From NCBI GenBank assembly GCA_030620095.1, contig JAUTXW010000868.1, forward strand, positions 496,001-560,000: a stretch of DNA of 64,000 nucleotides. Reading direction: 5' to 3'. This document shows, piece by piece, positions 48,301 to 59,302 of this stretch. The DNA comes from Kuschelorhynchus macadamiae. Lineage: Eukaryota; Arthropoda; Insecta; Coleoptera; Curculionidae. The number at the start of each line of letters is the position of its first letter. Within the stretch, counting starts at the first letter, position 1. The notes beneath the pieces are model-generated. The model was given only the letters and a program-made list of their open reading frames with translations. It searched no databases and was not told where the DNA came from. Both the position numbers and the translations under genes were made by a program.

Positions 48301-49300
48301 TTAAATTTAAATTCGTCTAGAGGGTGTTGAAATAAAAGTACATGATCTTTAGGATCTTTAGGTTTTTAACTAACCTTAACAATTTTTTGCGCACACTGTA
48401 TTTTCTCTTTCGTAGTGCAGATTTTACATATTATAATTCTATTTTACAATTTCATCAAGAATTAAACTGATCTAGTAATTAGAACTTAAAAATCGATTTT
48501 TTATTATTTTTTTTTAATTTGCATCATACTCAACATACATACACCAACTGCATAGCTGGAATAATATTTTTATTCATAAAAAAAAAATTACCGGTTTTGT
48601 CAAACATTTCTGTTTTCAATTTGAATGTTATCGATTTGCGCATTCTCAAAATGTGAATTTTTTACATTTTCATATCTATTAAAAATTTCGAAGATCTACG
48701 TCCACGGCGCAGCACCCTAATTTAATACCAGCGAGATACCAACCTAGACTATTTTTGTTGCAAATTTGAAACGAATCGGTTTAATCGTTGTCAAGTTATC
48801 GTTTGACAAAAGATTGTTTACATACACACACATATATAAAGACATGATAATTTTTTAATATATGTTTTTCGTGTTCTAGGGACTCCAAAACTTCAATTAA
48901 ACCTAACTTATATTGTATAGTCTATATAATATATCAATAATATAATAGATTGGCTGTTATATGGGAAAATAAAAATTATATAATACAAGTGAATGCAGTC
49001 AGGAAATGGTGTAGTTTTCTTTATTTTTATCTGCAGTGTCAACAAGAGGATGAATATATTTTTAAAACTTACCCCAGAATCACCTCCCAAAAGTGCAATA
49101 ATTTGGAAGTCCTTCAAATGCAACTGAATATTATAATCTCCCGTTTGTTTTTGATCATATACCAACTGGGGCCCGTCTCTACTCTTACTCTTCGATCTGT
49201 GTGGCGCAGCTTCCAACAAAACTAATAAGGAAATAAAAAACAAAAGAAAATTGGTAAACAAAAAACTATCTTTGTGGTTTGACGAGGAAGCGCCCGTCAT
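36282..49300 (-). CDS. Secreted Ser/Thr/Pro-rich protein with C-terminal two-Cys basic motif (3 exons)
   Basis: Exons 49073-49300, about 38614-39302 and 36282-36378 join to roughly 337 residues. The N-terminus has a polar lead of about 13 residues, then a strongly hydrophobic signal-peptide core (FLFTNFLLFFISLLVLL) with cleavage likely near EAA/PHR. Next come a basic stretch (RSKSKSRD), a short folded-looking block (DYNIQLHLKDFQIIALLGG), an acidic Tyr/Asp run (DYDYNYDYSD), about 170 residues rich in Ser, Thr, Pro and Asn with several N-x-S/T sites, then CASGFARDKKGRCRRIRRP, and a last exon beginning FGFGRIASNLATRLRLPTQ. I do not recognise a named family. It is probably extracellular, possibly O-glycosylated and Tyr-sulfated; these are inferences. 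The 9.8-kb first intron carries a PLE and other repeats. Confidence 0.75.
36763..36835. repeat. Family R, terminal fragment
   Basis: TTCCCTCTTAAGAGGGAAGT and CATCCTTCGAGATTTATGCA match the opening of family R; monomers do not follow here. Confidence 0.5.
37434..38252. repeat. Family R copy 3 (internally repetitive)
   Basis: Begins after a poly-G tract with ACGTAATCATGAAAAAATCA and GATCTGTCTGTGTGTC, has about five diverged monomers (ACAAAATGGCGGCCTA, AATGTTTAAAAAA, ATTCAATTGACATCAAATTT), and closes with TTCCTAATAAAAGGAAATAT. It lies in intron 2 of the secreted-protein gene. Confidence 0.7.
38614..39302 (-). CDS. Exon 2: low-complexity region and Cys motif
   Basis: Acceptor TTTTTTAG|GATTAC in phase 0, then an open frame to a TAA at 38592. 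The last exon needs a phase-2 donor. Two exist before the TAA: CC|GTCAGT (exon end 38614) and CA|GTTACC (exon end 38620). GTCAGT is the better consensus. If neither is used, the protein would end PSVYLSE at 38592, which is possible as an alternative end. Confidence 0.72.
39440..39650. repeat. Dispersed repeat pair, copy B
   Basis: Diverged partner of 28880-29130 in the same orientation, inside intron 1 of the secreted-protein gene. Confidence 0.5.
40840..42851 (+). pseudogene. PLE-2 polyprotein remnant: RT plus GIY-YIG endonuclease
   Basis: Order of recognisable parts: N-terminal LEFEQWLDFQRK and NLSSQSFDNREIALLNKGLK (to 41064); RT core SFDVSSLFPSVPIPLALEYL (from 41697), LEGTAMGNCLSPFLANLFIG (from about 41870), RYVDN (41983-41997), then after a frameshift in a T run the intact 153-codon frame 42002-42463 with GQLTFLDTLVIRN, GFDIYRKFTNTDRYI and the thumb; linker LEKVFKNVGFRVAYKTENSL; and GIY-YIG domain SGIYEIS...KYVGQTNRSINIRFKEH (42571 on), ending RQRAYSL and TAG. 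The catalytic YxDD is changed to YVDN. With several stops and frameshifts the element is inactive. Confidence 0.85.
42955..43002 (+). ncRNA. Hammerhead ribozyme-like motif in PLE-2 tail
   Basis: CTGATGA (42962-42968), stem II GCTAA-TTTGG-TTAGC (42970-42984), GAAA (42985-42988), then CGCGCGTC with a cleavage-type TC at 42995-42996. This is the complete conserved core in the right order. Helix III could be A-U and C-G closed by GCGC, or ACGCGCGT (self-complementary) paired between two molecules. Helix I is weak: the bases next to the core (C and C) do not pair. Hammerheads are an established feature of PLE terminal repeats. Confidence 0.7.
43211..43264. repeat. Tandem duplication, 2 x 27 bp
   Basis: AAGAACCTATATTTCAAAAT and the seven following bases are repeated at 43238 with one difference at the end. 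Confidence 0.85.
43265..44850. other. Intron of the secreted-protein gene, no gene seen
   Basis: AT-rich. It has several scattered element-end words (CACCCTGTAT near 43549, TATAGGGTGTTGCATTT near 43765, ACCCTGTATG near 44700) but no paired boundaries and no readable coding. Confidence 0.4.
44850..45910. repeat. Two clusters of AAGTATCTAAGTTAC-type words flanking about 650 bp
   Basis: From 44860 to 45100 words such as ACCGAAAAGTATCTTA, AAAGTAACTTAGATACC and AAGTATCTAAGTTACT repeat many times in both orientations. A second cluster lies at 45765-45905. Between them are family R terminal words (TACTCGTAAAAGGGAAGTAT near 45428). The layout parallels the hAT-like element at 24798-26958, so this is probably a relative, but exact ends and target duplication were not found. 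Confidence 0.5.
45911..49072. other. Remaining part of intron 1 of the secreted-protein gene
   Basis: No exon or element boundary recognised. AT-rich with long A and T runs. Confidence 0.4.
49073..49300 (-). CDS. Exon 1: start, signal peptide, basic region
   Basis: ATG at 49300 in a good context (ACAAGATGA), 76 codons, donor GGG|GTAAGT in phase 0. The open frame continues past the donor to 48908, but that part is AT-rich and lacks the composition of the exon, so it is intron. Confidence 0.78.
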
Positions 49301-50780
49301 CTTGTCTGCGGATTGACTACTGCGATTAAAATAGGCTTTAGTCGGTGTTCATCTTTTTCTTTACGTTGATGGAGTGAAGAACAAGAAGCGCTTCAGGGTA
49401 TCGTTTGGAAGTCCAAGTCGATGACTTCTTGCTATGCCCATTCAGCAAGAAGTGTTAAGGTCATTATTATCAGAGTTTAGGTTAACATACAGGGTGAGCT
49501 TTCTCATAATCGTATATAAAAGTTTATTATAAGGAAATGTGGGTACGTGTAACGTATTGCAAATTTAGTAGGTTCTAAGTCTATATGCCAAGCATGTCTT
49601 AAAAAATCTTCAAAGAAAATTTGAGTTATTTTGGACACAAATATGTTATACATATTGTTAATAATAGACTGGCCGATATGATCAAAATACATGGTACTGA
49701 ATTCATAGAATCCTAAAATATTATTGTATTGCAATAGCATCTTTTAAATGACTCAGGTTTTTATAGGTATTATAGCTATATCGGATGATCCACAAAAGTA
49801 GCACCAAAATATCCAAACCTGTATTTGAAACCTTTTTAATGAATCAATACATTACGGAACAACAAACTTCTAAATGGTAGATGTCATAATGAGAAAATAC
49901 AGCGTCTAACAGAAGTAAGGAAACGGCAAAATATCTCAGGTACTGCTTACCTGAATTTAATGAAAATTTGTACACTTGGGTATCAAATTATGCCGAATCC
50001 ATGGGGCGTTCCACACTGCTGCTAAGTTTACCGTTTTTCTGTTATAAAAGTATTTTTTTTAATGGAACACTCTATGTTATACTACTTTTTTAAAATCAGC
50101 ATACAATTCTCAATACTTTTTATTAAGGGTACTTTTTATGAAAGTCAACAGCTTTTGCGAAAATAAGGGTCTAATATCCATTTTTAATATATTACCTTTT
50201 ATTAAAATGCCTGAACACAAAAGGTTACCAATATCTTTGACAGTGTCAGTTTTTTGTTGGTATACAAAAATGGACCGTTTAATTGAAACCCACCTTAAAA
50301 ATGTGGTGAATAAAATTAAGCTCAATGACCTCCAGGATTTAAAAGAGCGAATAGAAATCGAATGTAGACGAATCGAGAAGGCTGGCAGTCTTTTCAATGT
50401 ATTAATGATATTTTTCCTTAAAAATGTTACAAACATCTTGCAGGTTCCGCATTCTATCCCCATAACCCAGTATAATTAAAATTTCTATTCTTTAGGTTTC
50501 AGTTAAATGATCCCTTTTTGTAAATCAACGAAACTGACATTATCAAACATATCAGGTAAGCGGGTATTTTATTAAAAGGTAATATATTAAGTTATAGATA
50601 TGGGACCTTTATTTTCGCAAAAACTGTTGACTTTCATAAAAAGGGCTCTTAATAAAAAGTATTGACAATTTTAAACAGATTTTAAAAAAGTAATAAAATA
50701 TAGGGTGTTCCATTAAAAAAAAAATATGTTTTATACCAGAAAAACGGTAAAATACCTTAAGTAAAATTAACAAAAAAATC

Positions 50781-51720
50781 CTGAAACTGGAAAAGTAAAA
50801 GATGCTGTACGTTCTGGCAGGCCTAAAAGCGCAACAGATCCTGATAAGGTTCGGAATGTTTTAATCAGTTAAGAAGAAAATCCGTATCTTTCTACTAGAG
50901 CATTAGGAAGAAAAAATGACATCTCACACATGTCCGTAGATCGACTTCAAAAAACCGAAAAGTTTCATCCATACAAAATAATTTTGGTGCAAGAACTCTC
51001 TGAGGATGATCACGATAGGCGCTTGGAATTTTATGAAATCATGATGGAACTTTTCAACACAAATTTAAATTTTGTCAAATTATTTTTTTTGACGAATCAA
51101 CTTTTTTTGAATGGAAAAGTTAATAGGTATAATTGTCGTTATTGGGCCAGGAAATATTCACATTGGATACGTGAAAATCATACCCAATTTCGGCAAAGGG
51201 TACAAAAATAATCGGTCCCTTCTTCATGGAAGATACATTAGCTGAAGAAAGATATTTGAATTTTAAGAACCGAAATTGTCCCAGCTTTTGCAGAACTATT
51301 TCCGAATAACCGTAAATTCCTTTCTTTACCTGCTGTGTTATTTAAATATGTAAACTTGATTTTTTTAGGTAATGGTACCCCAAATGATGAAATATGGTTT
51401 CATCAGGATGGTGCTTTATCGTATTTTGGTCGCAATGTTCGGGAATATTTAGACGATGTTATTTTTGGAAGATGGATTGAACGTAGGGGTACAATAGAGT
51501 AGCCAACTTGGTCTCCGGACTTGACGTCCCTCGACCACTTTTTGTGAGGGCACCTTAAAATTGTGGTGAATAACATTAAACCTAATAACCTCCAGGATTT
51601 AAAGGAGCGAAAAGAAATCGAATGTAGACGAATCGAGGAGGCTGGCAGTCTTTTCAATGTATCAAATGTTTCCTCACAGTATTTGGCCTACTGTCAGGAA
51701 GTAAATGAACAACATTTTAT
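50781..51720 (+). pseudogene. Transposase remnant (IS630-Tc1-mariner type), catalytic part
   Basis: Plus-strand pieces in order: ETGKVKDAVRSGRPKSATDP, HMSVDRLQK, SEDDHDRRLEF, a FFDESTF-like first catalytic Asp that changes frame in a T run, then NGKVNRYNCRYWARKYSHW; IIGPFFMED; FHQDGALSYFGRNVREYLDD (second Asp); RWIERRGTIE-stop-PTWSPDLTSLDHFL-stop-GHLK (third acidic residue is Asp); ending YLAYCQEVNEQHF. This matches the order of insect transposases with a DD-D triad. Multiple stops and frameshifts make it dead. Confidence 0.78.
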
Positions 51721-51874
51721 TTTAAACACCTTAGTTAGTTTAATTTATTGTTTGTTGTACTGGGTATTTGTTTTTTATATTGTATCGTTTCCGTTGTTTT
51801 TAACAACCTACTTTTAAAGCTGCTAGTGGTTTGGTAGCAAAATGAGGAATTAATTTGTTTTCCGATATGCCGTA

Positions 51875-52006
51875 ACGTACAGCATCTTTTACCTTTCCAG
51901 TTTCACGAAATTTGTTGTAAATTTTACTTACGGTAGATTTAGTTATCAGACTTATGTTATGATATTTTTCGTTAAAAATGTTACAAACATCTTGCAGGTT
52001 TCGCAT
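51875..52006 (-). pseudogene. Transposase N-terminal helix-turn-helix, inverted
   Basis: Minus-strand frame MRNLQDVCNIFNEKYHN..., then STVSKIYNKFRETGKVKDAV, the DNA-binding start that should precede the plus-strand piece beginning at 50781. The overlap GKVKDAVR is present in both, so two element copies must have recombined head to head. Confidence 0.65.
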
Positions 52007-52741
52007 TCTATCCCCATAACCCAGTATAATTAAAATTTCTATTCTTTAGGTTTCAGTTAAATGATCCATTTTTGTAAATCAACGAAACTGACATTATCAA
52101 ACATATCAGGTAACCTTTTGTGTGCAGGTATTTCATTAAAAAGTAATATATTAAATTAGAGATATTAGACCCTTATTTTCGAAAAAATTGTTGACTTTCA
52201 TAAAAAGGGCTCTTAATAAAAAGTATTGACAATTTTTTACAGATTTTAAAAATGTAATATAATATAGGGTGTTCCATTAAAAAAAAATTCCTTTTATAAC
52301 AGAAAAACGGTAAACTTGGCAGCAATGCTCAACTCTCCATCGGATCCGGCATAATTTCAAACCTGCGTACATATTCTCATTATACTCAGGTAAGTAGTAC
52401 CTCAGATATTTCTCCGTTTCCTTACTTTTGATACACGCTATATAAATACATGTCTATATCTTAAGTTAAAATGAAATACAGAAGCACAAATATAAAATTT
52501 AAAATTTGATACAAAATTAAAAGAAATTGACATAAAATTATAAAGAAAAGAGGGTAAGCATACATATAATGGAGAACACACAAAGTTATTTATATTAACT
52601 GTCTTTTTATCCCCCAAATTGTACAGATAAAAAATATCACAGTCCCAGTAAAATTTCCAGTCTTGATACACTCCGTGGCTGTTGCCCTTGATCACCCCTT
52701 GTAAAAACTGCGCTGTTCCGCAATGATATATTTGTATGTGA

Positions 52742-52945
52742 TAAATAATAGTAGATATACTACAATAGTTGGTTTTATCGTATTTGTTGCCAGATTTAAA
52801 GAGAGGTTGAATTTTGTGGAATTTTCAGACATTAGGAAAGCAACCTTCACTAAATGATCTCGGAAAAATTGCCTTGAGTGGGCCCGCTAAGGGCCTCGAA
52901 TAACTCAACAATACTGTCGGAATACAATCGGGAACTAGTTTCTTA
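52742..52945 (-). pseudogene. LINE reverse transcriptase fragment
   Basis: The minus-strand frame reads KKLVPDCIPTVLLS, AGPLKAIFPRSFSEGCFPNV, a stop in place of the usual Trp, then KFHKIQPLFKSGNKYDKTNY and CSIST. It follows the family order PDGIP-x-VLL, FNxSLxxGxFPxxWK, PxxKSGDxxDxxNYRPIS of Jockey-like non-LTR elements. It starts just before the segment covered by the fragment at 9880-10231, overlapping it only in part. Confidence 0.75.
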
Positions 52946-53977
52946 GAAAAGTCTTGTTGAGTTTTTCCTCGTATACTTATTTGAGAGTAAAGTGGTTTAA
53001 CGATAGTGTTGTTGCAAACGTGATGGGTTCCAAGGCCGTAAGCTCACGGTTTGAGGAGGAACCAAGATTGTCCATTGTAGTTCATCTAAGTGGGTACACA
53101 TATAGTTCTTTTCATGCATATCGATCTATATAGAGAATTGAAAACTAGGGTGCCTTGCCTATATTTTTGTAACAAATACTTTATATCTATAATGAAAAGA
53201 AAAAAATTGTAAATTATAATATTAAAACGTGAAACAAAAAATTTTACATTCTTAATATATTCTATAAATATTCATACATTTTAATAAATGTTTCACATTA
53301 ATTACTACATTTAAACTATATAAAAAATGGTTAACACTTGATGCATTACAAAAAAATCTAATATATAAATTACTAGTATTTTTACAATTTGCAAAAATGA
53401 GGGAGAAGAATAATATCTATATCATGTAGAAGTTAACAAATTTGAAATAAATGAAGCTGAGATAAGTCAGCAAAGGTAAATTTGTATGAGCCCCAAAATT
53501 CCAATATAGAATGGAGAAAGAAGTTCCTGTTGACTTTCTGATGGAAGTTTTTATCCAGAAGGAAAGAAAATGTTTCAGTTCTACCAGAAATATAATATTT
53601 GAAATATAGACGAAATTATACATTGATTGGGGTATATATTGAATATGCCTCAAAAGTTTCTTGGTTCTTCCCATAACCAATAATATCATTATGAATATTT
53701 TCTTTTTAATTTTTGCAAGGGACTTTCTGAGATAGCTTCCAGAAGTTTAAATATATTGTTTTAAATTTTGGGCGACGTATCTATTGAATTCAACACAAAA
53801 AAAGTTTTCCCAGTTATTTCGAAGTTTATCAAATTTAAGTTAATATGATTTAATATCTTAGAACTGCAGAAAAATGTATTTGGAAATTATTTAAGAAACA
53901 TAAAAACATTTCTCTCGGAAATTTTCACAACTAAATAGTTGTATAATAACGTTTTTATTCGTGATGTGAAATTGATC

Positions 53978-54220
53978 AGTGGCGTATATTATAGACATTG
54001 CTTCAAGGAGGGTTTTTCTAAACTTTCGTAATCTAGGAGCTAGAAGACGATGAAAGATTTCAACCACCAAAAAAATAAATCTGGCTCTGGGGGGTTTTAT
54101 CGTTTTATCCCCCAAGCCCAAAAAAAAGGTCGTTACTTATTATCATTTGTATCATTTTAGCTTAAATAAAAATGACTCTGGGGGGGTTTAATCCCCGAAC
54201 CCCCTTTAAATACGCCACTG
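53978..54220. mobile_element. hAT-like MITE (243 bp), perfect 8-bp target duplication
   Basis: AATTGATC at 53970-53977 is repeated at 54221-54228. The ends AGTGGCGTATATT and, inverted, CAGTGGCGTATTTAA share AGTGGCGTA. The right side is G/C-run rich (GGGGGGGTTTAATCCCCGAAC). Confidence 0.82.
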
Positions 54221-54960
54221 AATTGATCCAATTAAAAAAATACATAAAATAAAACAGACGTTAAAAAAGCCTCTGCGAAAAAAAATATGGAGAGAGTGTT
54301 TTAAAACAAATAAAATTTTACAAAAAAGAAATTAGGTGCAAACTATACTGACAATCCTTCTTAAACTTTTATAGGATTTTCGCACTGTGTATCATGTAGT
54401 GTTTCAGTGAATGTATCGAATTTAACGTTATGTTAAATATAGAATCCATTACTTTTTTCAATGGTTATTTTATTGTTGAAGTACCGCTACACTCTCAGAA
54501 TTCATTCGGCTTACTTTCAGGCAAATGTAATTAGATTCGATTCAGGTTTTTTTTTTCATGAAATTCGACCGTTTTAAAAGAAGTGGAGTGGTTGGGTCTC
54601 TAGATTTATTTTTAGCTTAACACAAATTTAATAATTGTTATTCCAAATTGGTAAGGGGTTATACTGGGTGATCACAGACTAAGTTACATTTTAAAATATT
54701 TTGCACGGGGCACTATTTATTGGTTTTCAACTCATGTCTGAGATATTTTTGTAACTTTTAATCTTTTTGTTGATTTTTAGTTGCATTTTGATACTCGTCA
54801 TAATACATGATTATTCATTTAATATTTAATCTGTCATTTTTTTCCGATTTCAGAAATTTAAAACCATACATTTAGGGAATTTTAAGTTGGCACTACTTCC
54901 GGTTAAATCGGAAGTAAACAAAATTTTAAAACATAAAATAAAGTAGTGTCCCGTCACCCC

Positions 54961-56471
54961 CGGCACTGTGCTACTTTTTCGTGAAACAAAAAATGCCGTA
55001 AGCAAACTTTACACGGCTTTCTTCGTTTTTGAAATAAAGGGCGAAAAGGAATACTTGCACTTTCCAGGCGCCCTTCGTATCTTAGTTATAATATTAAGCT
55101 AATTAAAAAGTAAAACACGGATTATTATAGATTTTTTTACGTAGAATGTAATGGCGTAATTAGTTTTTTTCTAGGGGCCTCAAATATTGAGTTACAGACC
55201 TAACTTATATTTTTTTAAGTGGAATGCCCAGTCTATTTCAAAGCAGATAAAAACATATCCTTTCACCCTTTATAAAAATATATAACACTTAATAGTTATT
55301 TTAAGTAATAAGCCCACAATTTGGAATTTTTAACAAAATAATACCAATTTTACAAGTTGGCTGTGGTTGTAGATACGCGGTCAAAAACAACAGCTTTTAA
55401 TGACAACTAGTAACTACTCCCTTCATTTTGAACTCATGTGTGTCGAAATCTGATTGTTATGTCAAAAAAATGAATTCCTCAATCATTTTTACGTGAAAAA
55501 GTTCTTTTTATTCGAACTACGACTTTTCTTCCAAATCTAAATCTAAAGAATTATTTTTCAAGATATCCATAATGCATTATAAAAATAGTAAGATTGAATT
55601 CAAACACTCCTGCAAATAAAGAAAACCGTAGATGATCTGACGGAGGAATGTAACATAAGGAATCAACAGGATCAAGTAGGCTGGTAAGTTAATTCCGTTT
55701 TTGTCATGGCAAAAATAATACATATGTATTTTGACGTTTACTGTGGGTATACTTATGAAGCAATTAAAGTAAGTAGTAAGTATTTGTCAAAAAATGGAGA
55801 ACTTTACCAATGCTGAGCTTGCCGACATACATTTTACATACAGACTTGCTAATGGGTATGCTTTTAAAGCTAGACGTTTGTATCAAGAGCGTTATCCAAA
55901 CCGCAGAACTCCTATTTCAAGTTGAGGGAAACAGGAACCTTTAAGAAAGCCGCTCACGTCTCCGATGCACAACAGGCGGTAAGAACTGCAGAAACTAAGG
56001 AAGCAGTTTTTAATCTGGTAAAAGAACATCCGGAAACAAGTATCAGAAAAATAACGCTAACATTAGACATTTCTCATGTTCTGGTTTGGAGAATTTCAAA
56101 CCCCCAGATACCAATTATCATACAGAAATGGGAATTATTTACGAAATTATGCAGAAAAAAACAAAAACAAAAATAAAACTTTGACACCCTGTATCTCGAA
56201 AACTAAGCATTTTAAACCATACGTTTATATTAACTTTTTGCTTTGAGGATACTCTGTGGAACATCGGACACTTATTCAGAAACACCCTCTATATTTGAAA
56301 AGTGTGAAATAATGTACTTTTAGCTGCTTTAAAATATTCAGGGTGTTCCATTTAAAATATACAAGATACCTGGAAAGTACAAATTTTCAATTTCGCCTTG
56401 TATTTCAAAAATGAAGAGGGCCATTCTAATTTACGACCTTCTTCGTTTCACGAAAAAGTAGCACAGTGCCG
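54961..56471. mobile_element. Mariner-type element with about 125-bp inverted ends
   Basis: CGGCACTGTGCTACTTTTTC (54961 on) and its inverted copy ending at 56471 share the end and then GTGAAAC, CTTCTTCGTTT and TTCCAGG...TATCTT blocks, with indels. A transposase N-terminal piece lies inside (55794-56176). A second end-like word, AGGGTGTTCCATTTAAAATA, lies at 56340. Confidence 0.7.
55794..56176 (+). pseudogene. Transposase N-terminal fragment (DUF4817/HTH type)
   Basis: ATG at 55794 opens MENFTNAELADIHFTYRLAN and ARRLYQERYPNRRTP, a start common in insect mariner-like transposases, then a TGA. After a frame change come LRETGTFKKAAHVSDAQQAV, EAVFNLVKEHPETSIRKITL and DISHVLVWRI. The catalytic domain is absent, and the frame runs out into element tail sequence. 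Confidence 0.8.
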
Positions 56472-57081
56472 TGAAAACAGTATCTCCCTATCTTAAATAA
56501 TAACTGAGATATCCTGCAAAATTATCGAAAATGGGACTAATTTACAAGGTTCATTAGTTCGTGGGCACCCGGTATAGTATTGTAAAATTTCGATATTTTC
56601 GACTCGCTTGTAATGTTGAAAAAGTATTTTTCTTATTTAATTTTAATACATTTATTCAATGTGAGTCTTCCTTCGGACAGATTCTCAAATTGTTACTTAT
56701 CTTTCCAACTTTGACTGCGTATCATATCGCTCTAGTCATTTATTTTTTGTTTTTACCTCAATAAAACGCACCTACCATATTTGAAAATGAAATTACGGAG
56801 ACATTTTTATTTTGACAGATTCAGAAAAATTCGAATACATTACTTACGCCCCTAAAAGTTACATGGAACTGTGAAAACCGTATGTAAAAATTTTAAATAG
56901 TTCAGAAGTTACAGGAAAAAAAAAACAGTTTTTTGAGAGCTGTCACAATATTTTTTAAAAATAAATTACTCCCCTAAAAGTTGCATCGAATTTTCAAAAG
57001 GAGATTGTATTAATTTTTTTTTAGTATTACGATACGCTAAACATGGCATTTAATATACAGGGTAAATTCAATAATTTCTGA

Positions 57082-58110
57082 ACTTCCAAAAGAAAATTAT
57101 TTTTAACTATTCTCTTATTATTTAAAATTAATAATTTTTACATAATTTTATCTTAGTTAAGACTGCGTTAATAAAAAAACTTCTGCTGTATTATACAGGG
57201 TATTACACAATTTTTGAATCATTAACATAACAAAGTGTTTGTAATTTTTTTAAAGATCCTCATTAATATAAGTTAAGCTAATTTTCAGAGACCAAAGTAA
57301 GAATTGGCATTGACGCTGATACAATTTTTATAAACTATAGTGATATTTACCCAAACGGTTTTAAACCTCGTTTTTTATTAAGCAAAATCAAAGAATTCAA
57401 AAACTCGAGACACAAATTTTTCTAAAATTTGCGCCATTTTATATAACACCCTATAATGCGGAGGACAATCTTGGCAAACCAGCGCAACGTTGACCAACTC
57501 CAGACATATAAAGACTTTAAACATCGAAAACCGCATTTTATAACTTTTTTAATTTTCAACCAATATCAATTTAAAATGGTTTAAGAAATTTGAAAAGTGC
57601 AAATCAAATGGCCAGCAACTCCTAAACCTACCATATGTCAAATTTCAAAATAATCGTATAATTTTAACCCTCCTCTATACTGACGCCGCCATTTTGTATT
57701 TTTAGTTTTGAAATTATAGTTCTATCAATGTGTACAAAATTTTGCTCACACAGGTATTTACGCTAAGTTTAACAGAAGAGCCTAAAAATAAACGTTTCTA
57801 TGGCAACTTGAAGGTTTTTGTCAAAAGGTAAAAACCGTTTGGGTAAAAATGACTATAGTTTATAAAAATTGTATCAGCGTTAATGCCAGTTCTTTCTTTG
57901 GTCTCTGAAAATAAGCTTAATTTATACTGATGAGGATCTTTAAAAAAATTGCAAAAACTTTGTTCTGTTACTGATTCAAAAATTGTGTAACACCCTGTAT
58001 AATACAACTGCAGTTTCTTGATTAACGCAATCTTAACTAAGATATAATTATGTTAAAATTATTAATTTTAAATAATAAGAGAATAGTTAAAAATAATTTT
58101 CTTTTGGAGG
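57082..58110. mobile_element. Fold-back element with about 280-bp inverted arms
   Basis: Arms 57082-57362 and 57831-58110 are near-identical when inverted (CTTCCAAAAGAAAATTATTT / AAATAATTTTCTTTTGGAGG, then CTTAGTTAAGA, TATACAGGGT, and GCTGATACAATTTTTATAAA near the inner ends). The spacer is about 470 bp without a recognisable gene. An open frame at 57798-58007 lies in the right arm and is likely incidental. Confidence 0.85.
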
Positions 58111-59302
58111 TTCGTAGAATATCATACCATGCTCAAAATTAAACAAAACTAAAAATGGCAGAAACTCGAGACTTACGAAATTTTGTAAAATTTGCACGAT
58201 TTTATATAACATAAACCGAGGCAGTGTTGACCAATTCTAGATAGAAAGAGCCTTTAAACATAGAAAACCGTATCTCTGTAACATTTTATATTTTTTTAAA
58301 AATTCCGCTTTAAATTTCGATAAAAATTTGAAGATGTGCAAAGCAAATGGCCAGAAGTTTAGATACAAAAGTGGAGAAAAATGTGAATAAATTCGAAACA
58401 TTGCATAACAGATTTATACTACTATCGTTGAACTCGTCTTTAAAAGAACTCTTATAGACTGTAATGACATATAGGACATCTTATTTAAAATAAGAAAGTT
58501 CATATCAGCCCAGGAAATATGCAACATCCTGTATTAACAATAACAAAAGAAAATAAAACTAAAATAAAAGCAAAGAAATATTTTTTTTATGGTTCTCCAA
58601 ATAATGGTATAGGACATATTATTTTAGACATCCTGTACATCAGTCTAAATGAAAAATAACTTTTGACACTCAAATAGATTTACTATAATTATACTGAAAT
58701 AAATGCGATGTAAATAAACAGTGGTGAATGCTTTTGCAAAAAGAACGAAATAATTCAAAAATGAAGAGCAAATATACAAAACAGAAAATATGTATAAACG
58801 CCAAATAAAACACATAGAAATATACAATATTTATAGCAGGCAATATCACACAGTAGTAAATAAGTAAAATATATGTCTGTCTGTAAAACACATAAATTAA
58901 ATATAAATGAACAAAATAATGTAAATGAGAATCATAAAGTAATGAATAGCTTCTTTAGAAGTTGGACTTTCTTCTCGCACTGTCTTGTGTGGTAATGGCA
59001 AAACATGTTCTCCATACTTTTGACAACATAACAATCTACTGTCACAATAATATTTACCTTCTATTGGAAAAATAACAGTTCACTGTAAGATGAAATAAAA
59101 ACACTAATCACAAAATTCAAATTTCACCTTTAGTAAAAAATTATGATATAACAGAAGAATATCATTCCAACCAAATAATTTCGTATAAATATCCTTAAAT
59201 ACCACTCTGCGTTTTCCTTAAAAACTAAGCACCACCACTGATATATCCAAGTCAAAAAATTGTTTTAAGAAAAACGTTTAATATTATTGACGAAATATAT
59301 TA

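Larger units (their letters stand above)
49900..52440. mobile_element. Rearranged Tc1/mariner-superfamily element (2.5 kb)
   Basis: Outer inverted repeats of about 175 bp: AGCGTCTAACAGAAGTAAGG from 49901 and, inverted, AGCGTGTATCAAAAGTAAGG to 52439. Each is flanked by TA (49898-49899, 52441-52442). Inner copies of a second end (GGGTGTTCCATTAAAAAAA) occur at about 50076 (inverted), 50702 and 52264. A block at 50300-50720 repeats 51560-51660 joined to 51960-52275, so part of the element was duplicated with an internal deletion. Transposase pieces lie on both strands (see separate entries). Confidence 0.72.

Noticed and set aside
57798..58007. 69-codon minus-strand open frame
   Set aside because: It lies in an inverted arm; the counterpart arm does not keep the frame.
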